Shown: piece after piece, positions 24,501 through 36,029 of the stretch
Position numbering within the stretch: position 1 is the first letter of the stretch
Layout: every line of letters starts with the position of its first letter
Made by a program: the position numbers and the translations under genes
Notes under the pieces: model-generated
The model's database searches: none
Told to the model about the DNA's origin: nothing
Seen by the model: the letters and a program-made list of their open reading frames with translations, nothing else
NCBI GenBank assembly: GCA_025331125.1
Contig: JAOALB010000210.1
Span: forward strand, 1 to 64,000
DNA from: Mycogone perniciosa
Taxonomy: Eukaryota; Ascomycota; Sordariomycetes; Hypocreales; Hypocreaceae
Direction: 5' to 3'
DNA length: 64,000 nucleotides

Positions 24501-27500
24501 AGCCTTGACAGACAGATGGAGACGTGGGGAAGCTGCACGGAGATGCCTCAAGAGTTGGAGATCCCGGATCCGGACGGCGCCGACGTGTATTGGCCTGATG
24601 CTCAGGTCATCTTTACAGTGCCGAGCCGGAGGAGATGACAAAGTGGCAGATAAAAAAGAAGGTAAGAGAAGACACACCGAAACGTACATACCAAGGATAG
24701 TAATACTCCGTAGTGCAGCTTGCGACTTGATCGGGATGGCGAGATCTTGCGAGTATCAAACGACGATAACGTCATCGCCTCGACATCGCGACTATCAGGC
24801 CCAGCCAATGAGGCCAAGGAAACGGTCTGCATGGGCAGTTCCAGGCGAGGCCAGGGATAAAGCACTGTTCAGTGAAACCACACTGTCGGGTGCCACAAAG
24901 GAAGAGTCCGAAGAGGACCAGGGAGCGAGACCAGGGCCCCCTGTACTGCATTTGCCATGCACGTTACTGCGACGCACGCTGCGTGGTGTGAAATTCAAAC
25001 TCTCCTTCAAACCTGCAGCGAGATATGTGTGTATCTGGGATGATGCCCGAACGGAGGGTAGAAGGAGTAACCAGGCAGACACGCAGGCAACAGCTGCAAG
25101 CAAGAAAACACCCTTGTCGATTTTCCCACACGCGAGCCGAGGAAAATGGAAATATCTGAGAGTGTGTGTGGTGTGTGTGTGACTTGATATTCGACTCAAC
25201 CCGTTATCATGAATGAATGCCTCTCGGCCACTATCAAGATGCTACCACCGCCACTACTACAAGCGTACTCCGCACTCGTAAGCGTAAGAGCCCAAAAAAA
25301 AACATCCATTTGGTGCCGGCCCCGATGGCTGTCCACATCCGGCTGCACCGGTTGTTGGCCCGCAGACTTTAGACTTGGACATGAGGAGCGAGAGAGAGGG
25401 AGAGGGAGAGGGAGAGGGAGAAAAAAGGGCGAATCAAGGTTTTCGCTCTTGTTTGACGCCACACAATGCAGATAGCACTCCAACAGGCCTAAGGTTCCGC
25501 GGCGATGGTTGAACTATTTGCCATCATCAGCCCATGCATATTATTTTTTATTTCTTTTATCCCAACATGCCTTTTAGATATTATTAGACCTCCTGGGTCG
25601 GAGTACTAGTAGTAAGTACTCCGTTCTCACTCAAACTTTCCAGGGACAAATCTGCGATACTACCTCCTGATAGCACCAGCGTCCGCTTTTGGGGCTGAGA
25701 AAATTCCTTGAACACGGCGATAAGGTGCACGATTCACAACCTTGAAAGGGAGTGCAAAGGAGAAAAAAAATCTGACAGGACAAGGGCCCAATGCTACGCT
25801 ACCGGCACCTGCAACGCCCGTTGCTAGATTTGGCCCTGGCTCAACAAATCGCTTATTCTGCTAGTGGTGCTCCGGTTTGGGTAGTGCATTGAAGGCTGTT
25901 TCTGTTTGGTGATGTATATACGAGTACGACTGCGAGCACTTCGTAGTAGTACAAGTAGTAGTACCAATGCAACTATCACAGACGAGCAGGTATGCCCAAT
26001 CGTGTGAACATCATATCATTTCATAAGTCATTATTTATTAGAATTTGCTTCAGCTGTTGCATGACTCCACCCAGACCAAAACCAAGACCTAGACGGAGTG
26101 AGCGCAACGCAGCCCAAGACAACCTCGAGATGGCCCAGAGCCTAAAGAGCCTAAGCCCAGCAGCAGGCAGAGCCCCGCCATTTCTGCGCTGCCCACTGCG
26201 TGTGTGTGCGTGTGTGTGTGTCGCTCGCTCGCACCCCTCCAAAAGCCAAAAGCCTGCAGGCTCACTGGCGCACCCCCCCAAAGCGATCGACGGCGGCCCA
26301 CCAATTCAAGCCATTTCGCAGGTCTGCAGCCACTGAACCCAGCGAACCGCAGTGGGCCCACTCAGCGCCTCAACACGCCCAGGCGCCGTCTCTGCGCGGC
26401 TCCAACCCCTGTCGGTCCGCCAGACGACTTTTGGGCTGGGATCTGGGCCCGAGACTTCCACAGCGATCCCAGCGTTGTCGGTTCTACGAGGTACCTACTT
26501 CGTACTGTAGTTCCAGTACGAGTAGTACATAGATAGCAACACTGGCTCTGGCCGCTTCGCTGCATTGATCGCTCGCATGCAAAAACACAGAAATCCCCAC
26601 TCCCGATCGTCACCTCGTCCTCTCTCTTGCTTCTCCATGCTCGCTATCAACACCTGCTCCTCCTCCTCCTCCGGTTGAAGCATTTCGAGGCTCGACGATT
26701 CTTGAAGCCAATCCACGACGCCTTTTTGTGTGCTGCCCCGCCCCCCCCCGTCTGTGGTCTGTGGAAAGAGCCAGAGGACGAGGCACGAGAGACGGCAAGA
26801 CTGGACTTTGATATCAAATCCGTCTTCTCGCATCCTCCCTCCCATCAAACGTCATCCTGACGCTCTCGCTCTCGTACAGCGTCATTCCTTCTCGCACGGC
26901 ATTCTCCTCGACGCCCGTTTACGACGCCTCTGCGGTCGACTCGCAGTAGTCACGAACGAACAAACAATCCGCAGTGCCGACGCTCTCCGCCTGCTTCGTG
27001 TCCTCCAGGCTTGCACTTCACACGCCTGCTCGGTTTGCTGGAATATTGCCCGGGCTGGACTTTGTGTCGTTGCTTCCTACACGTACAGCTGGGTTCTGAC
27101 TCTTCTTCATTGCTGCCGCCTTCTATCCATTGTAAGTTGCCACTCCAATCGCCAGAGGAGGAAAAGATCACCCTTGTTTTGGCCTCGAAACCCCTCGATT
27201 CCATAATCCGTCCATTCATCCACCACCCCATCATCAGCAGGAAGCCTCCCGGCCTATAAACCCGTGCTTTGGCTCCCTACCTGATACTATGCATTGTTAC
27301 CACTGCTCCGATCCTAAGCTCTCTACCACCTATAACTCGTCTTCAACGGTTTGCTGACATCGGTTCCTTCCTGTCGTACCAGATCCTTCTCCCTAGATAC
27401 CAGTTTCCCGCTTCTCTCCACCACCTAGCCCCTCTATGAAATACTAGCCAGGACCTCGCCCAAGTTTGAACACTGCGAGTCCTCTTCGATTTTTCACCTG

Positions 27501-27571
27501 CACCTGTATCATCTAGCGCTGCGCTTCGCATATTGTTATTCTTTGCAATCCCCCCAGCACAGGTTCTGGGA
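17718..27571. other. 9.85-kb gene desert with pyrimidine-rich leader at its 3' end
   Basis: No ORF here resembles a protein I know. Long-looking frames, such as 24349-25182, lack an ATG start, are Arg-rich and run through repeat motifs. Recognisable contents are five exact TACTCCGTA motifs (20097, 20807, 21386, 24304, 24704) plus near matches, a (GATGA)-type microsatellite (22675-22715), a GAGAGG repeat (25391-25425) and a TG repeat (26200-26221). From about 26560 the strand becomes CT-rich. A gtaagt at 27132 and a strong polypyrimidine acceptor AG at 27561-27562 could bound a leader intron just before the next ATG (inference). Confidence 0.55.
25391..25425. repeat. GAGAGG microsatellite
   Basis: Purine-only tandem run of GAGAGG/GAGGGA units followed by a short A tract. 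It lies in non-coding DNA. Confidence 0.7.
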
Positions 27572-29979
27572 ATGCCTTACACGCCGCCCTCCCACCGATC
27601 GCCTGCCTCCTCAGCATCTTCCTCCCCGGATGTGAGCCGCCGCTCGTCCATTGCGTCTGGTCAGCGACCCTCGCTGCCTCGTTCCGCCTCGTACCTCAAC
27701 AAGCATCGTCGAACGCCCTCGGCTGCATCCGTCAGTGATGCTGGCCACACGCCATCCCCTCCCTACAGCGCCTCTGACGAGCCAAAGAATGTTGCTGTGA
27801 ATGGCAGCGTACGGAAGTCACCTCCCCCTGTCACCGAGGATCGAGGGATTCCCAATGGTGCCATCATCTCCCCCCCTGATTCAGCTTCCTCCGGTAGTGA
27901 AGATGAGGGACGTCCTGAAATTCGGGGGAGGAAGCTCGGGAAGCTCAGGGATGCCGTCAGCCAGATACCTCAGGCGAGGACGCCTTCCCCAAACCAAGAG
28001 AGCACAGACAAGGCCCCTACCACTCCTCCACGGAGCATAATGCGTACGAGCTTTAGCACTACTGCTCTGAATGGTCTCCCCAAGAGTGGACGCAGGATCG
28101 GCCATGTCCGATCCGCTACTGACCCCAACGTTTCGTCAATCATGACTTCTACTGAAAACTCCCAAACGGTATCGGAGGACTCGGATGAGGACCTGAAATA
28201 CAAGCCACAGATGGTACGCAAGAAGTCAGGCGAATTGGTCCGGCCAGCTCTGCGACCCCCTCACCGCCGGCCTTCCAGTATGCCTGGGACCCCGGTATTT
28301 ACCAAGGCAGTCCATTTCGACTCTCACCTGGAGCACGTCCGACACTTCCTTCAGGTTGACCGGCCCCTTGCCGTTAGTGCAGGCTCGTCTCCGGTCGAGA
28401 GTTATGAGAGTGACACCGAGTATCCCTTCCCGGGAGGCGGGAACAAGGGAACAAGCCCGCGGTCTCCTCCTTTTGAGTGGGAGCTCGTTACCAATAACTT
28501 CCCCCACGACGCTGCTGCAAGGCGAGATCTGCCTGTTAGGCTTGAAAAGTTGTGGCTCTCCAGCGACCAGAAGTCAATGCTCGGCTCTGTGGCCGTTTCC
28601 AACTTGTCTTTCCACAAGGCGGTTGTGTGCCGTTTCACATTGGACTATTGGAAAACCACATCCGAAGTTGTGGCTGAATACAGCCACGAGATTCGTCCCC
28701 GAGAGACTCCGATTGGCCAAGACCGTTTCACATTCTCCATCAAGCTTTCGGATACCACAAACCTTGAGTCCAAGACTCTCTTCTTTTGTGTCCGCTACAA
28801 TGTCAATGGCCAGGAGTACTGGGACAGCAACAACGGTGCCAACTTCCAGGTTGATTTCAGAAAGAAGCACAAGCCCCAGAATGGTAAGAACAACTTCCAG
28901 GGGGCTACTTCTCGACCCTTGAATGGCCTACCGCGCAGCAACCGCAGGCAAAACCCATCCACTGCGCCTCGACCAGCCTCGATGCCTGCATCACTTGGTG
29001 AGTTTGGTAATAAGAACAAGTTCAGCTTTGACCACCCCATTCACGACTACCTGGGTGAGACTGGCCTTCCAGGTGGCCTCCGACTCAAGACGAAGTCGAC
29101 TAGCAACCTGGCTAGCGATAATGTCACCAATAGCCTGACATCTCCCATCGGTGTGGCCTTTGCCAACCGCTACGACTTCGGTGCATCTCTTAATGCCACC
29201 ATCCAGGCCACCAAGGAGTCTGTGGGGAAAGAAAAGGATGCCTTGTATATGAAGAGGAATGTCCGAAGCTCTCCAGTCTTTGGTATGTCTTCGGGTAGCC
29301 CTACTCATGTCGCTGGCCAATCCGTTGCAGTGGCGCCGCCGCCCAACACCGGCCTCCCCAGTTCGTCATATGAGGAACTGGTCAGCAAATACTGCTTTGT
29401 ACGTACCCCTGGACTCCATTTCAACCTACCCCAGCCACCCACCACAGCTTAGTCATAACGCTCGAATCCTGCTACCGGCCATCCGACGGAAGAAGGGGCT
29501 TTAGCTTTGGGGCATGCGCACGACGTGAAAATGACAAGGGTATGATGAGACTAACTGTGTGTTTGTTTGTACAGTTTAATTCTAAGCAATCAAATCCTGC
29601 GGCGAAGAATGGATCAACGAGAAACGAGTATGACGGGTTCAAGCGAGAGGTAGTGCCTATCATTGCGAGTCCAACGCCTCGACATGCTGGCCCTGCAGCT
29701 CATCATGGCCTTCATCTGAAGGACTTGAAACCACTTTTGCCATCTCCCATGGGTTATAACACATGTTCAGCTGCCTCATCCCTCAAGACATTGCCATCGC
29801 CGGCCGCTGGCAGAGATCAGTCATCAACCCCCAAGACCAGTATGAGATCACAACCTCCATCTTTGTCTGTCACTACCACGCCCCATAATGATATGCCGTT
29901 GCATATGAAGCAGCAGGTACTGCCGGAACGATTTCCCTGGGGCGGAGAGGCTCATACTGCCACAGCCATTCGAGGATAG
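27572..29979 (+). CDS. Protein phosphatase 1 regulatory (glycogen-targeting) subunit with CBM21 domain
   Basis: GAC1/PIG-type scaffold that brings PP1 to glycogen and glycogen synthase. Two exons (27572-29398 and 29575-29979; 176-nt intron) give 743 aa. The first 240 residues are Ser/Pro-rich and probably disordered. TKAVHFD at 244-250 is an RVxF-type PP1-docking motif (KAVHF). The CBM21 domain covers about 322-433 (LEKLWLSSDQ ... NGQEYWDSNNGANFQVDF), with the conserved WDSNNGANF block that binds carbohydrate. The C-terminal third is again low-complexity and continues across the intron to RFPWGGEAH near the end. The start MPYTPPSH at 27572 is chosen over an upstream in-frame non-ATG/leader sequence because a likely leader acceptor lies ten bases before it. 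It sits after the longest intergenic region of the window, which suggests elaborate regulation (inference). Confidence 0.9.
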
Positions 29980-32239
29980 GTGACTACTAGTAAGAATGGC
30001 TACCAGATAAGTCCTGCTGCCATATATCGGACTTTTCGGAGTTTATCCTTTTGAGCCTGAGATGGCGGACACACAGCCAAGTTTGACTGCCAAAAATCGG
30101 ATGCATCTTGGTATTATTTCGTGGCCGCACACTATTACCACTTCGTGGGGCATTTTACTGCTTTGCAATCACCACTTTTGTTCACAACAGCAACAGCAAT
30201 GCAGAAAGCGAGAGTTTTGGATTCGTCAGGCTTCTGGAGTTTGGCCACACATGATATGGATTTATTGCTTGGCGTTATTGGGCATTTGGAATTCGGTATT
30301 CGAACTTTGGGATTGGGAGGCACAGTTTGCGAACTGAACTGGAGGGTCTTTTTTGGCCACAATCATTTTCTTTGGCGTTACAAGTTGTTACGGCCACATC
30401 AATCGACACGAATCAGCGGACACAGACAAGTCATAATGATGTTCTTGCGTTTATTTTTCATTTGTTTGGGAACCGGCGGCGGATATCAAGCTGTGTAGGA
30501 TCACACACTGTTCCGAGCCTTGGTGCATTGGGTTTGGTCGCGTTGGAGACACGGAAAAAAGTTGGCAGTCGCCATAATCGTATGGAATTGGCAGTAAAAG
30601 GCAACGGAATGGATGAATCCACCAAGATCAAAATATACATGAAGTCAAGATCAAGACGTTTGCTTTGTCTTTCAATACTACGCCGCTCGAGGCAATTCAT
30701 ATTCATTACTTGGGTTCTATAATTTAGACCGTTATCTGAGCTTGAGAAGACCAGATGAGTGTGATGAGATGATGCATGGTGATCAACGGACTCCTCACGC
30801 TTACGACATCCAGAGTAGATAAGTCTGTGGGGGTTGGTGAGAACTAGCAGAAGGTCAGACTTTTTATCGCCGAAATGAAGACTAAGTCGGCTTTTATAAT
30901 TTATACGTAAGAAGCTTGAAAGATTCCGTGGCTAGACGAGTCAGTGATGTACGAGTACCAGCGAGTGAGATGTGCTAACATTTTGGGTGGGTTTCTTTCT
31001 ACTCGATTATACTCAGTGCAGAGTGCATTCATTGTTCCCCCAACCTCTTTGCCCGTTCAAACAGTTTTTTTTCTACTTCGTATCTATGGAGCATTTGATG
31101 TTATTGTTGGAAGAGGAGATGAGCAACGGGCACCCGCTGCACTTTTGACGGGCGAATAAGCCGCGTCAAACGCTCCTGAGCAAGGAATAACGATTCTCCT
31201 TTCGAATCTTGATACTCAATTGGGAAAGTTCAGCTGTGTGCGTGTCGATAGTGCGGCTTGGAGAACAAGGAGGTGCCGCACTAGAAGAAACTTGACAGAC
31301 AGGCTTCTCCTGCCATGACATGTGAATAGTACCATCGGGTGAATCCTATTACCACTACTTCTACTACTTCGAAGTACTCCGTACTCCGTACTAGTCGTAG
31401 GACGAGAGAGCACTTCGCTAAGTACTCCGCTAAGCACTCGTATCTCTGCAGCAAAGATCTGCGATGCTATTTCTTCCTACAGTCGTCATCAGAAGCGGCC
31501 ATCGGCACCGAATTGCCGGCACTGAAACAAATGGCGTCCAGATACGGAGTACTCCGTAATTCGTATAGTAGTGCTCCGTAGGTATCCTCGTATGTAATGT
31601 CGTTTTTCGTGCCATGTAATGCTCCGTACGCAGGCCTCTGTCAGACGGGGGAATTCTAATTAGCCAAGTATATACGAAGTAGTACGGAGTACTGCTTAGT
31701 ACTTTGTTCTCCTTTGGCTGTCTCTTGATCGCGGCCGCAACTAGTATCTCGGCATTTATACACGGCCATACTTCCCTGTTTTGAGAGAGTAGTACTCCAT
31801 AGGTACGATTTAATACTAGAGGTTATTTGGGCAAATCGGAAAGGCTAGCCCTATGAGACCCATGATAGCACCCACGTTGACGACACAATCGGGGATAGAC
31901 TCTTCATAATAGCGGTGGTACTAATGGCCTGGAACGTTGCGGCGGGACCGACCGAATGCAGGAAAAAGTCGACGGCGTACGGAGTACCTACGGAGTAATA
32001 AGAATAGAAATACTAGTCCGAATTACGGACGAGGAGACTATTCGTATTGGAGAAGCGCTCCAACAAGAAACAAGCTTCAAGAACCCGTTCCCACCGTCTC
32101 CTTTCCCACCATCGTCTTTGTCTCTCTTTTGTCTCACTCTCATGAAAGCCTTGAGACTTCGTGATCTTCCTGATGATGTGATTTAACGAACTGGTTCGGG
32201 CGGGCGTTTAATAATTCATTATTTACTTTTTCCTTCACC
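29980..32239. other. 2.26-kb intergenic, dense in TACTCCGTA motifs
   Basis: The first part is probably the 3' UTR of the PP1-subunit gene. Seven exact TACTCCGTA/TACGGAGTA copies cluster in 31375-31997, several overlapping head to head or in tandem. The ORFs at 30062-30722 are unlike known proteins and are not annotated. Confidence 0.6.
31375..31997. repeat. Cluster of TACTCCGTA / TACGGAGTA motifs
   Basis: Exact copies start at 31375, 31382, 31543, 31550, 31683, 31978 and 31989, with near matches between (31427, 31570, 31622, 31795). At 31543-31558 two copies overlap as an inverted pair, and at 31375-31390 as a tandem pair with 7-bp spacing. Confidence 0.75.
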
Positions 32240-34128
32240 ATGGCTGTCAAGAAAGCTTTCACGCTGCTGAGCCAGCGCACCGAAAGCTTCACGTATTCTC
32301 ATTTCGACCACAGGAGACAGTTGAGGCGGCTTCTCCTCGCCAGTGCGATGCGATGGTTTCTCACCGTCATTCTCGCCATCGCTACATATGCCGTCCTCTA
32401 CACCTACTCGAATAGGGGTGCAATGGTCACCCGGGTGAAGCGCGAATTCAACACTCTCATCATCGGCTTGTCGATTCTGCTCGGTCTTAACATCGCGAGT
32501 TCTCTGAAGCATATGGTTAGGGAGCTGCGATGGTGGGTGTTGAGTCTTTACGAATGGTCCGCTCTAGAGGTATGGCAAATGGACGTCATCGTGAGGGCTA
32601 GCTGTGTTAATGCAAAAACCTTGTTTTTTCTCTAGGCGGATCTCATATTTCAGACAGAGAGCATCAGTCGCCTCATCCAACTGGGCTGGGTTTCACGTCG
32701 TAACTGGATCCGGCTATATGCTGTGGTGTGGGTGGTAATCAATGTGGTGAGTATTGCTCGAATTCAGGCATTTATCATTGGCGATTCTGACGATTGTTTT
32801 TGCTAGGCTGCTCAAATTGCTGTCGCCTTGCTCGGCATAACGTACAACATCAACGCTGCCGACAGGATGACTATTACAACACCAGGCATTGTCTCTATTT
32901 CCGATATGAGCGACATCCAAACCAACAGGGTCCTCTCTAACAAATCACAAACCGTCAGTGCTCAGCGATATACTGCAAACAGGTTCGTGTTGATCTCCAA
33001 CCGCCCCGTCCCCAAGGGGGGAATATGCCGAGGCTGACCATTTGTAGTTATGGGTTTGTTGGTCTTGCTTATGGCCTTGGAGCGGCAGAAGGCGTCCCCC
33101 AGCCCGGCTCGCTATATACGACAGACAGTGCTTTATTCTTTTGCTTGGACACTAGTTCTCCGGGCTGCACCTATTACTTTTACGAATCAACGCCCGATGA
33201 CCTCCCATACTACATGACAGTCGCTACCAATCGTTCTGTGTCAACGAATTCGACTTGCGAAAGCTGGAAAGTTCTGGAGGGAGGAGATGGATCAAAATCG
33301 ACCATCACCATCGACGACGGGAAAAAGACTCAAATTGCGATACCGGCGATCAACGGCCCCGGGCAGACGACGTTTATGGTGAACCCGGACGTTGACTCAG
33401 GGCCATCATGGAGTCGGGTTGCGGCTTTCGAGGCATCCATAGACGATGGTTGGTACTACGTTTGCAATGTCACCGTCGGGCCAGTCCTAAACGCCGTGCT
33501 CAATGAACATAAACTTGGACAAAACATCACGTCCCTGGCCGCCGCTGCGATTGCACTTCAGGGCTATGGCGCAACCAATACCGGTGTTACCAACAACAGC
33601 ACGAAGCAGATCCAATTCCAGAGTTACCCTGTCGAGTCCATATATGGAGGTGCTCAGTACGGCAACGTAAGCTCGATGGCAGAACTGATGTCGGTATTTT
33701 GCGTCAGTGTCATAACTGCCACGTCGCAAGTCAACACGAATATTGATATCATGGGCCAAGTCCCTCTCAAAGGCATAGAGCTGGATATCGAGAGCTGGAA
33801 CTATGTGCATATGATCATGGGCCTAACGGTGGGCTTGCAGCTCCTGTTCGCTGTCATTTCGGCCATCGTGGCGAATAGGGTGACGGTCAGGGATCACAGC
33901 TATCTGGCTATGGCCGCTATCTTGCGTCCAGCGGTGCAAGACTTGAGTAATGGCGGGACCATGACGAGTGGGAAGCAGATTTTGGCGCAACTTGGACCGA
34001 GTGTGAGGTTCAGTTATGTCCCAGCAACTAATGGTGTTTATTATGTCAAGATCCGTGAACGGAGCACATACGTGGAGGGTCAGGAGGTTCAGGAGGTTCA
34101 AGATGGTCATGAGAGTCAGGATTCATGA
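32240..34128 (+). CDS. Fungal multi-pass membrane glycoprotein of unknown function
   Basis: Four exons (32240-32569, 32636-32746, 32807-32982 and 33048-34128) give 565 aa; all introns are GT..AG and 60-66 nt, and frames join exactly. The N-terminus has two membrane segments (WFLTVILAIATYAVLYTY and the helix after FNTLIIGLS), a third spans RLYAVVWVVINV..AAQIAVALLGIT, and a fourth lies near the C-terminus (MIMGLTVGLQLLFAVISAIVA). Between the last two is a roughly 330-residue region with many N-x-S/T sites and Cys, which reads as an exoplasmic domain. The motif FNTLIIGLSILLGLNIASSLK recalls a large family of uncharacterised Pezizomycotina membrane proteins. No catalytic motif is visible, so I assign no function. 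Confidence 0.82.
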
Positions 34129-34220
34129 ACAAGACATGTACAAGGAGAATCGATTAATTAATGTGTTTTCATTTTAAAGACAGTTACAAGGACAGATGCC
34201 CGTCGAACAGGATACAGGTA

Positions 34221-36029
34221 CTAATCATACGTGTACAGAGAAGCGTTCGTGCCTCGAACATAGATCGCCATTCTCTCACCTCCACGAGGATCAACCACCG
34301 GAGCGTCGGTAATCACTCCACCGATCGACTGCCAGTCATTCCACGCAGACCCATTCCATTCTTTTATATAGGTAGAATTGTTAGTCCCCTGTACTGCGAG
34401 CGAGATCTTATTGCCACCCCAAGCGACAGCTGACGGACGAGACATGACAACTCCCCCAAGGCTGGTCCATCCTGTCGCTGAGGGCACCCAGGCAGTGCCA
34501 TTCCACGACTTTTGATGAACGGCATTGTTGGTCCCCTGGGCGAAGAGGTCTAATCGGTTAGGTCCTTTCGATACCGGCGTGATATCGTCCATGACTGTCC
34601 CGCCGAGGCTTTGCCAGCCCGTGACCGAGGGCTGCCAGACCGATCCGTTCCACGTCTTTTGGTAGACACCATTATTTGTACCTCGGACAAATATGTCGAT
34701 GCGGTTAGGGCCCCAGCACACTGCCTTGGGAGATCCCAGGATCGTGCCACCTAGGTTCTCCCATCCCGTGAGGCTGGGCTGCCAGGAGTTGCCGTTCCAG
34801 GCTTTGTGGTAGACAGCGTTGTTCATGCCGCGCACAAAGAGATCGAGACGGTTTGCACCCCAGGATGCGGCGCAGATGTCACCAATGATCCCTCCTCCGA
34901 GACTCTCCCATCCGCTCCAGGTGGTGCCGTTCCACCACTTGTGCCAACAGGCGTTGTCAGTGCCGAGACCGAAGAGATCAATGCGATTATCACTCCAGGA
35001 AACGGCGGTGATGTTTCCGTAGATAGTCCCACCTAGATTCTCGTATGCGGTCTCGCCAGGACCCCAGGTTGTGCCACCGCCATTCTGCCATTTGTGATAG
35101 ACGGCGTTGTTTGTGCCCCTGACGAACACATCGGTTCGGCCTGGTGCCCAAGAGACAACTGCGGGCAGGCCGTAGAACAGCCCACCGAGATGACGCCACG
35201 ATGGATAGAGGTTGCGGATTCCATTGCGGTCATCCTGGGTCAAGACCCTCTTAGTGAAGTTGGACGACACGGAGGGATACATGACCGCCCCGGGAACATT
35301 GCTATGAGCGAGACCAAGTATATGGCCAAATTCATGGAGGCCAACAGTCTCGACGTCGAAAGAACTGGCCACGGCACCGTCAACCCAAGTGTGCTCCGTG
35401 TCATCGTAGTGGACTGGGAGCGGGAGGTTGTTCACAATGACGGAGTAGCCCGGTGGGAAGTCTGCGTGAGCCAGGACACCACCCACCATGGAATGATCAG
35501 GGTCGTTGGCAGGGCGGAATTCAACGAAGACTTCGGGATTCTGATTTGTTGCGACTTCTGTGAAAGTCAAGCCAACCCCAGCGTCGGTCCAGGTCCTTAG
35601 AGCACGCCTGATTGCCGCTTTGCAGACATCAGCACTGAGGTGCGACGACATGGTTCCGAAGCAGTATCGGATGTTGCGATCCTTCCACGGACCGACAGTT
35701 GCGAAGTCAACAGAGTTGAGCCGGTCTGGAAAACCACAGCGCTCATCTGTCATAGCAGCCCTTGTGACGGGTCCAAAGATGCCGTCAACCTCGACCTGAA
35801 AGAAATCTTGAAAGGCTTTGAGGGCTGTGACAGTCTCCTCCCCGACCTTGTCGGTGGAAACCACGTCAAGGGGCATGTAACCATAATGCTTAAGGTAGTT
35901 GTGAACCTCAGTTACATCGCATTTGTCTCCGACGCAGAAAGTCGGAACGGACTTGATCTTGGATCGATCAACGGGGACTTTGATTGCCTCCTTGGGTGGG
36001 GGGTAGCCTCCCTTGAGGTCTGAAGCCAT
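34221..36029 (-). CDS. Matrixin metalloprotease fused to a seven-bladed PLL-like lectin propeller
   Basis: Predicted zinc endopeptidase joined to a sugar-binding propeller. The 602 residues show in order: a peptidoglycan-binding-like prodomain (about 30-95), the cysteine switch RCGFPD with Cys98, a matrixin catalytic domain with HEFGHILGLAH (ligands His232, His236, His242; catalytic Glu233) and the Met-turn AVMYPS at 248-253, then seven repeats of about 45 residues (281-602), each of the form LGG...W..NR.D.FVRGTNNAVYHK.WNG. These repeats resemble PLL/DUF346 lectin propellers. No signal peptide is seen at ATG 36029, nor in the upstream in-frame extension to 36206. A gtaagc..cag pair at 36088-36045 may be a short leader intron. 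It could be a cytoplasmic defence chimerolectin or be unconventionally exported (inference). The repeats have diverged, with blade 7 the weakest. Confidence 0.9.
   Translation of the reverse strand: MASDLKGGYPPPKEAIKVPVDRSKIKSVPTFCVGDKCDVTEVHNYLKHYGYMPLDVVSTDKVGEETVTALKAFQDFFQVEVDGIFGPVTRAAMTDERCGFPDRLNSVDFATVGPWKDRNIRYCFGTMSSHLSADVCKAAIRRALRTWTDAGVGLTFTEVATNQNPEVFVEFRPANDPDHSMVGGVLAHADFPPGYSVIVNNLPLPVHYDDTEHTWVDGAVASSFDVETVGLHEFGHILGLAHSNVPGAVMYPSVSSNFTKRVLTQDDRNGIRNLYPSWRHLGGLFYGLPAVVSWAPGRTDVFVRGTNNAVYHKWQNGGGTTWGPGETAYENLGGTIYGNITAVSWSDNRIDLFGLGTDNACWHKWWNGTTWSGWESLGGGIIGDICAASWGANRLDLFVRGMNNAVYHKAWNGNSWQPSLTGWENLGGTILGSPKAVCWGPNRIDIFVRGTNNGVYQKTWNGSVWQPSVTGWQSLGGTVMDDITPVSKGPNRLDLFAQGTNNAVHQKSWNGTAWVPSATGWTSLGGVVMSRPSAVAWGGNKISLAVQGTNNSTYIKEWNGSAWNDWQSIGGVITDAPVVDPRGGERMAIYVRGTNASLYTYD

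Noticed and set aside
24349..25182. 277-codon open frame in the gene desert
   Set aside because: It begins with GTG, not ATG, is Arg/Ser-rich without any domain-like pattern, passes through a TACTCCGTA motif and overlaps other open frames on the opposite strand. An ORF of this length is not surprising by chance in 64 kb.
30062..30722. Overlapping frames of 91-131 codons after the PP1-subunit gene
   Set aside because: No shared family pattern, different frames compete, and the position suits a 3' UTR.
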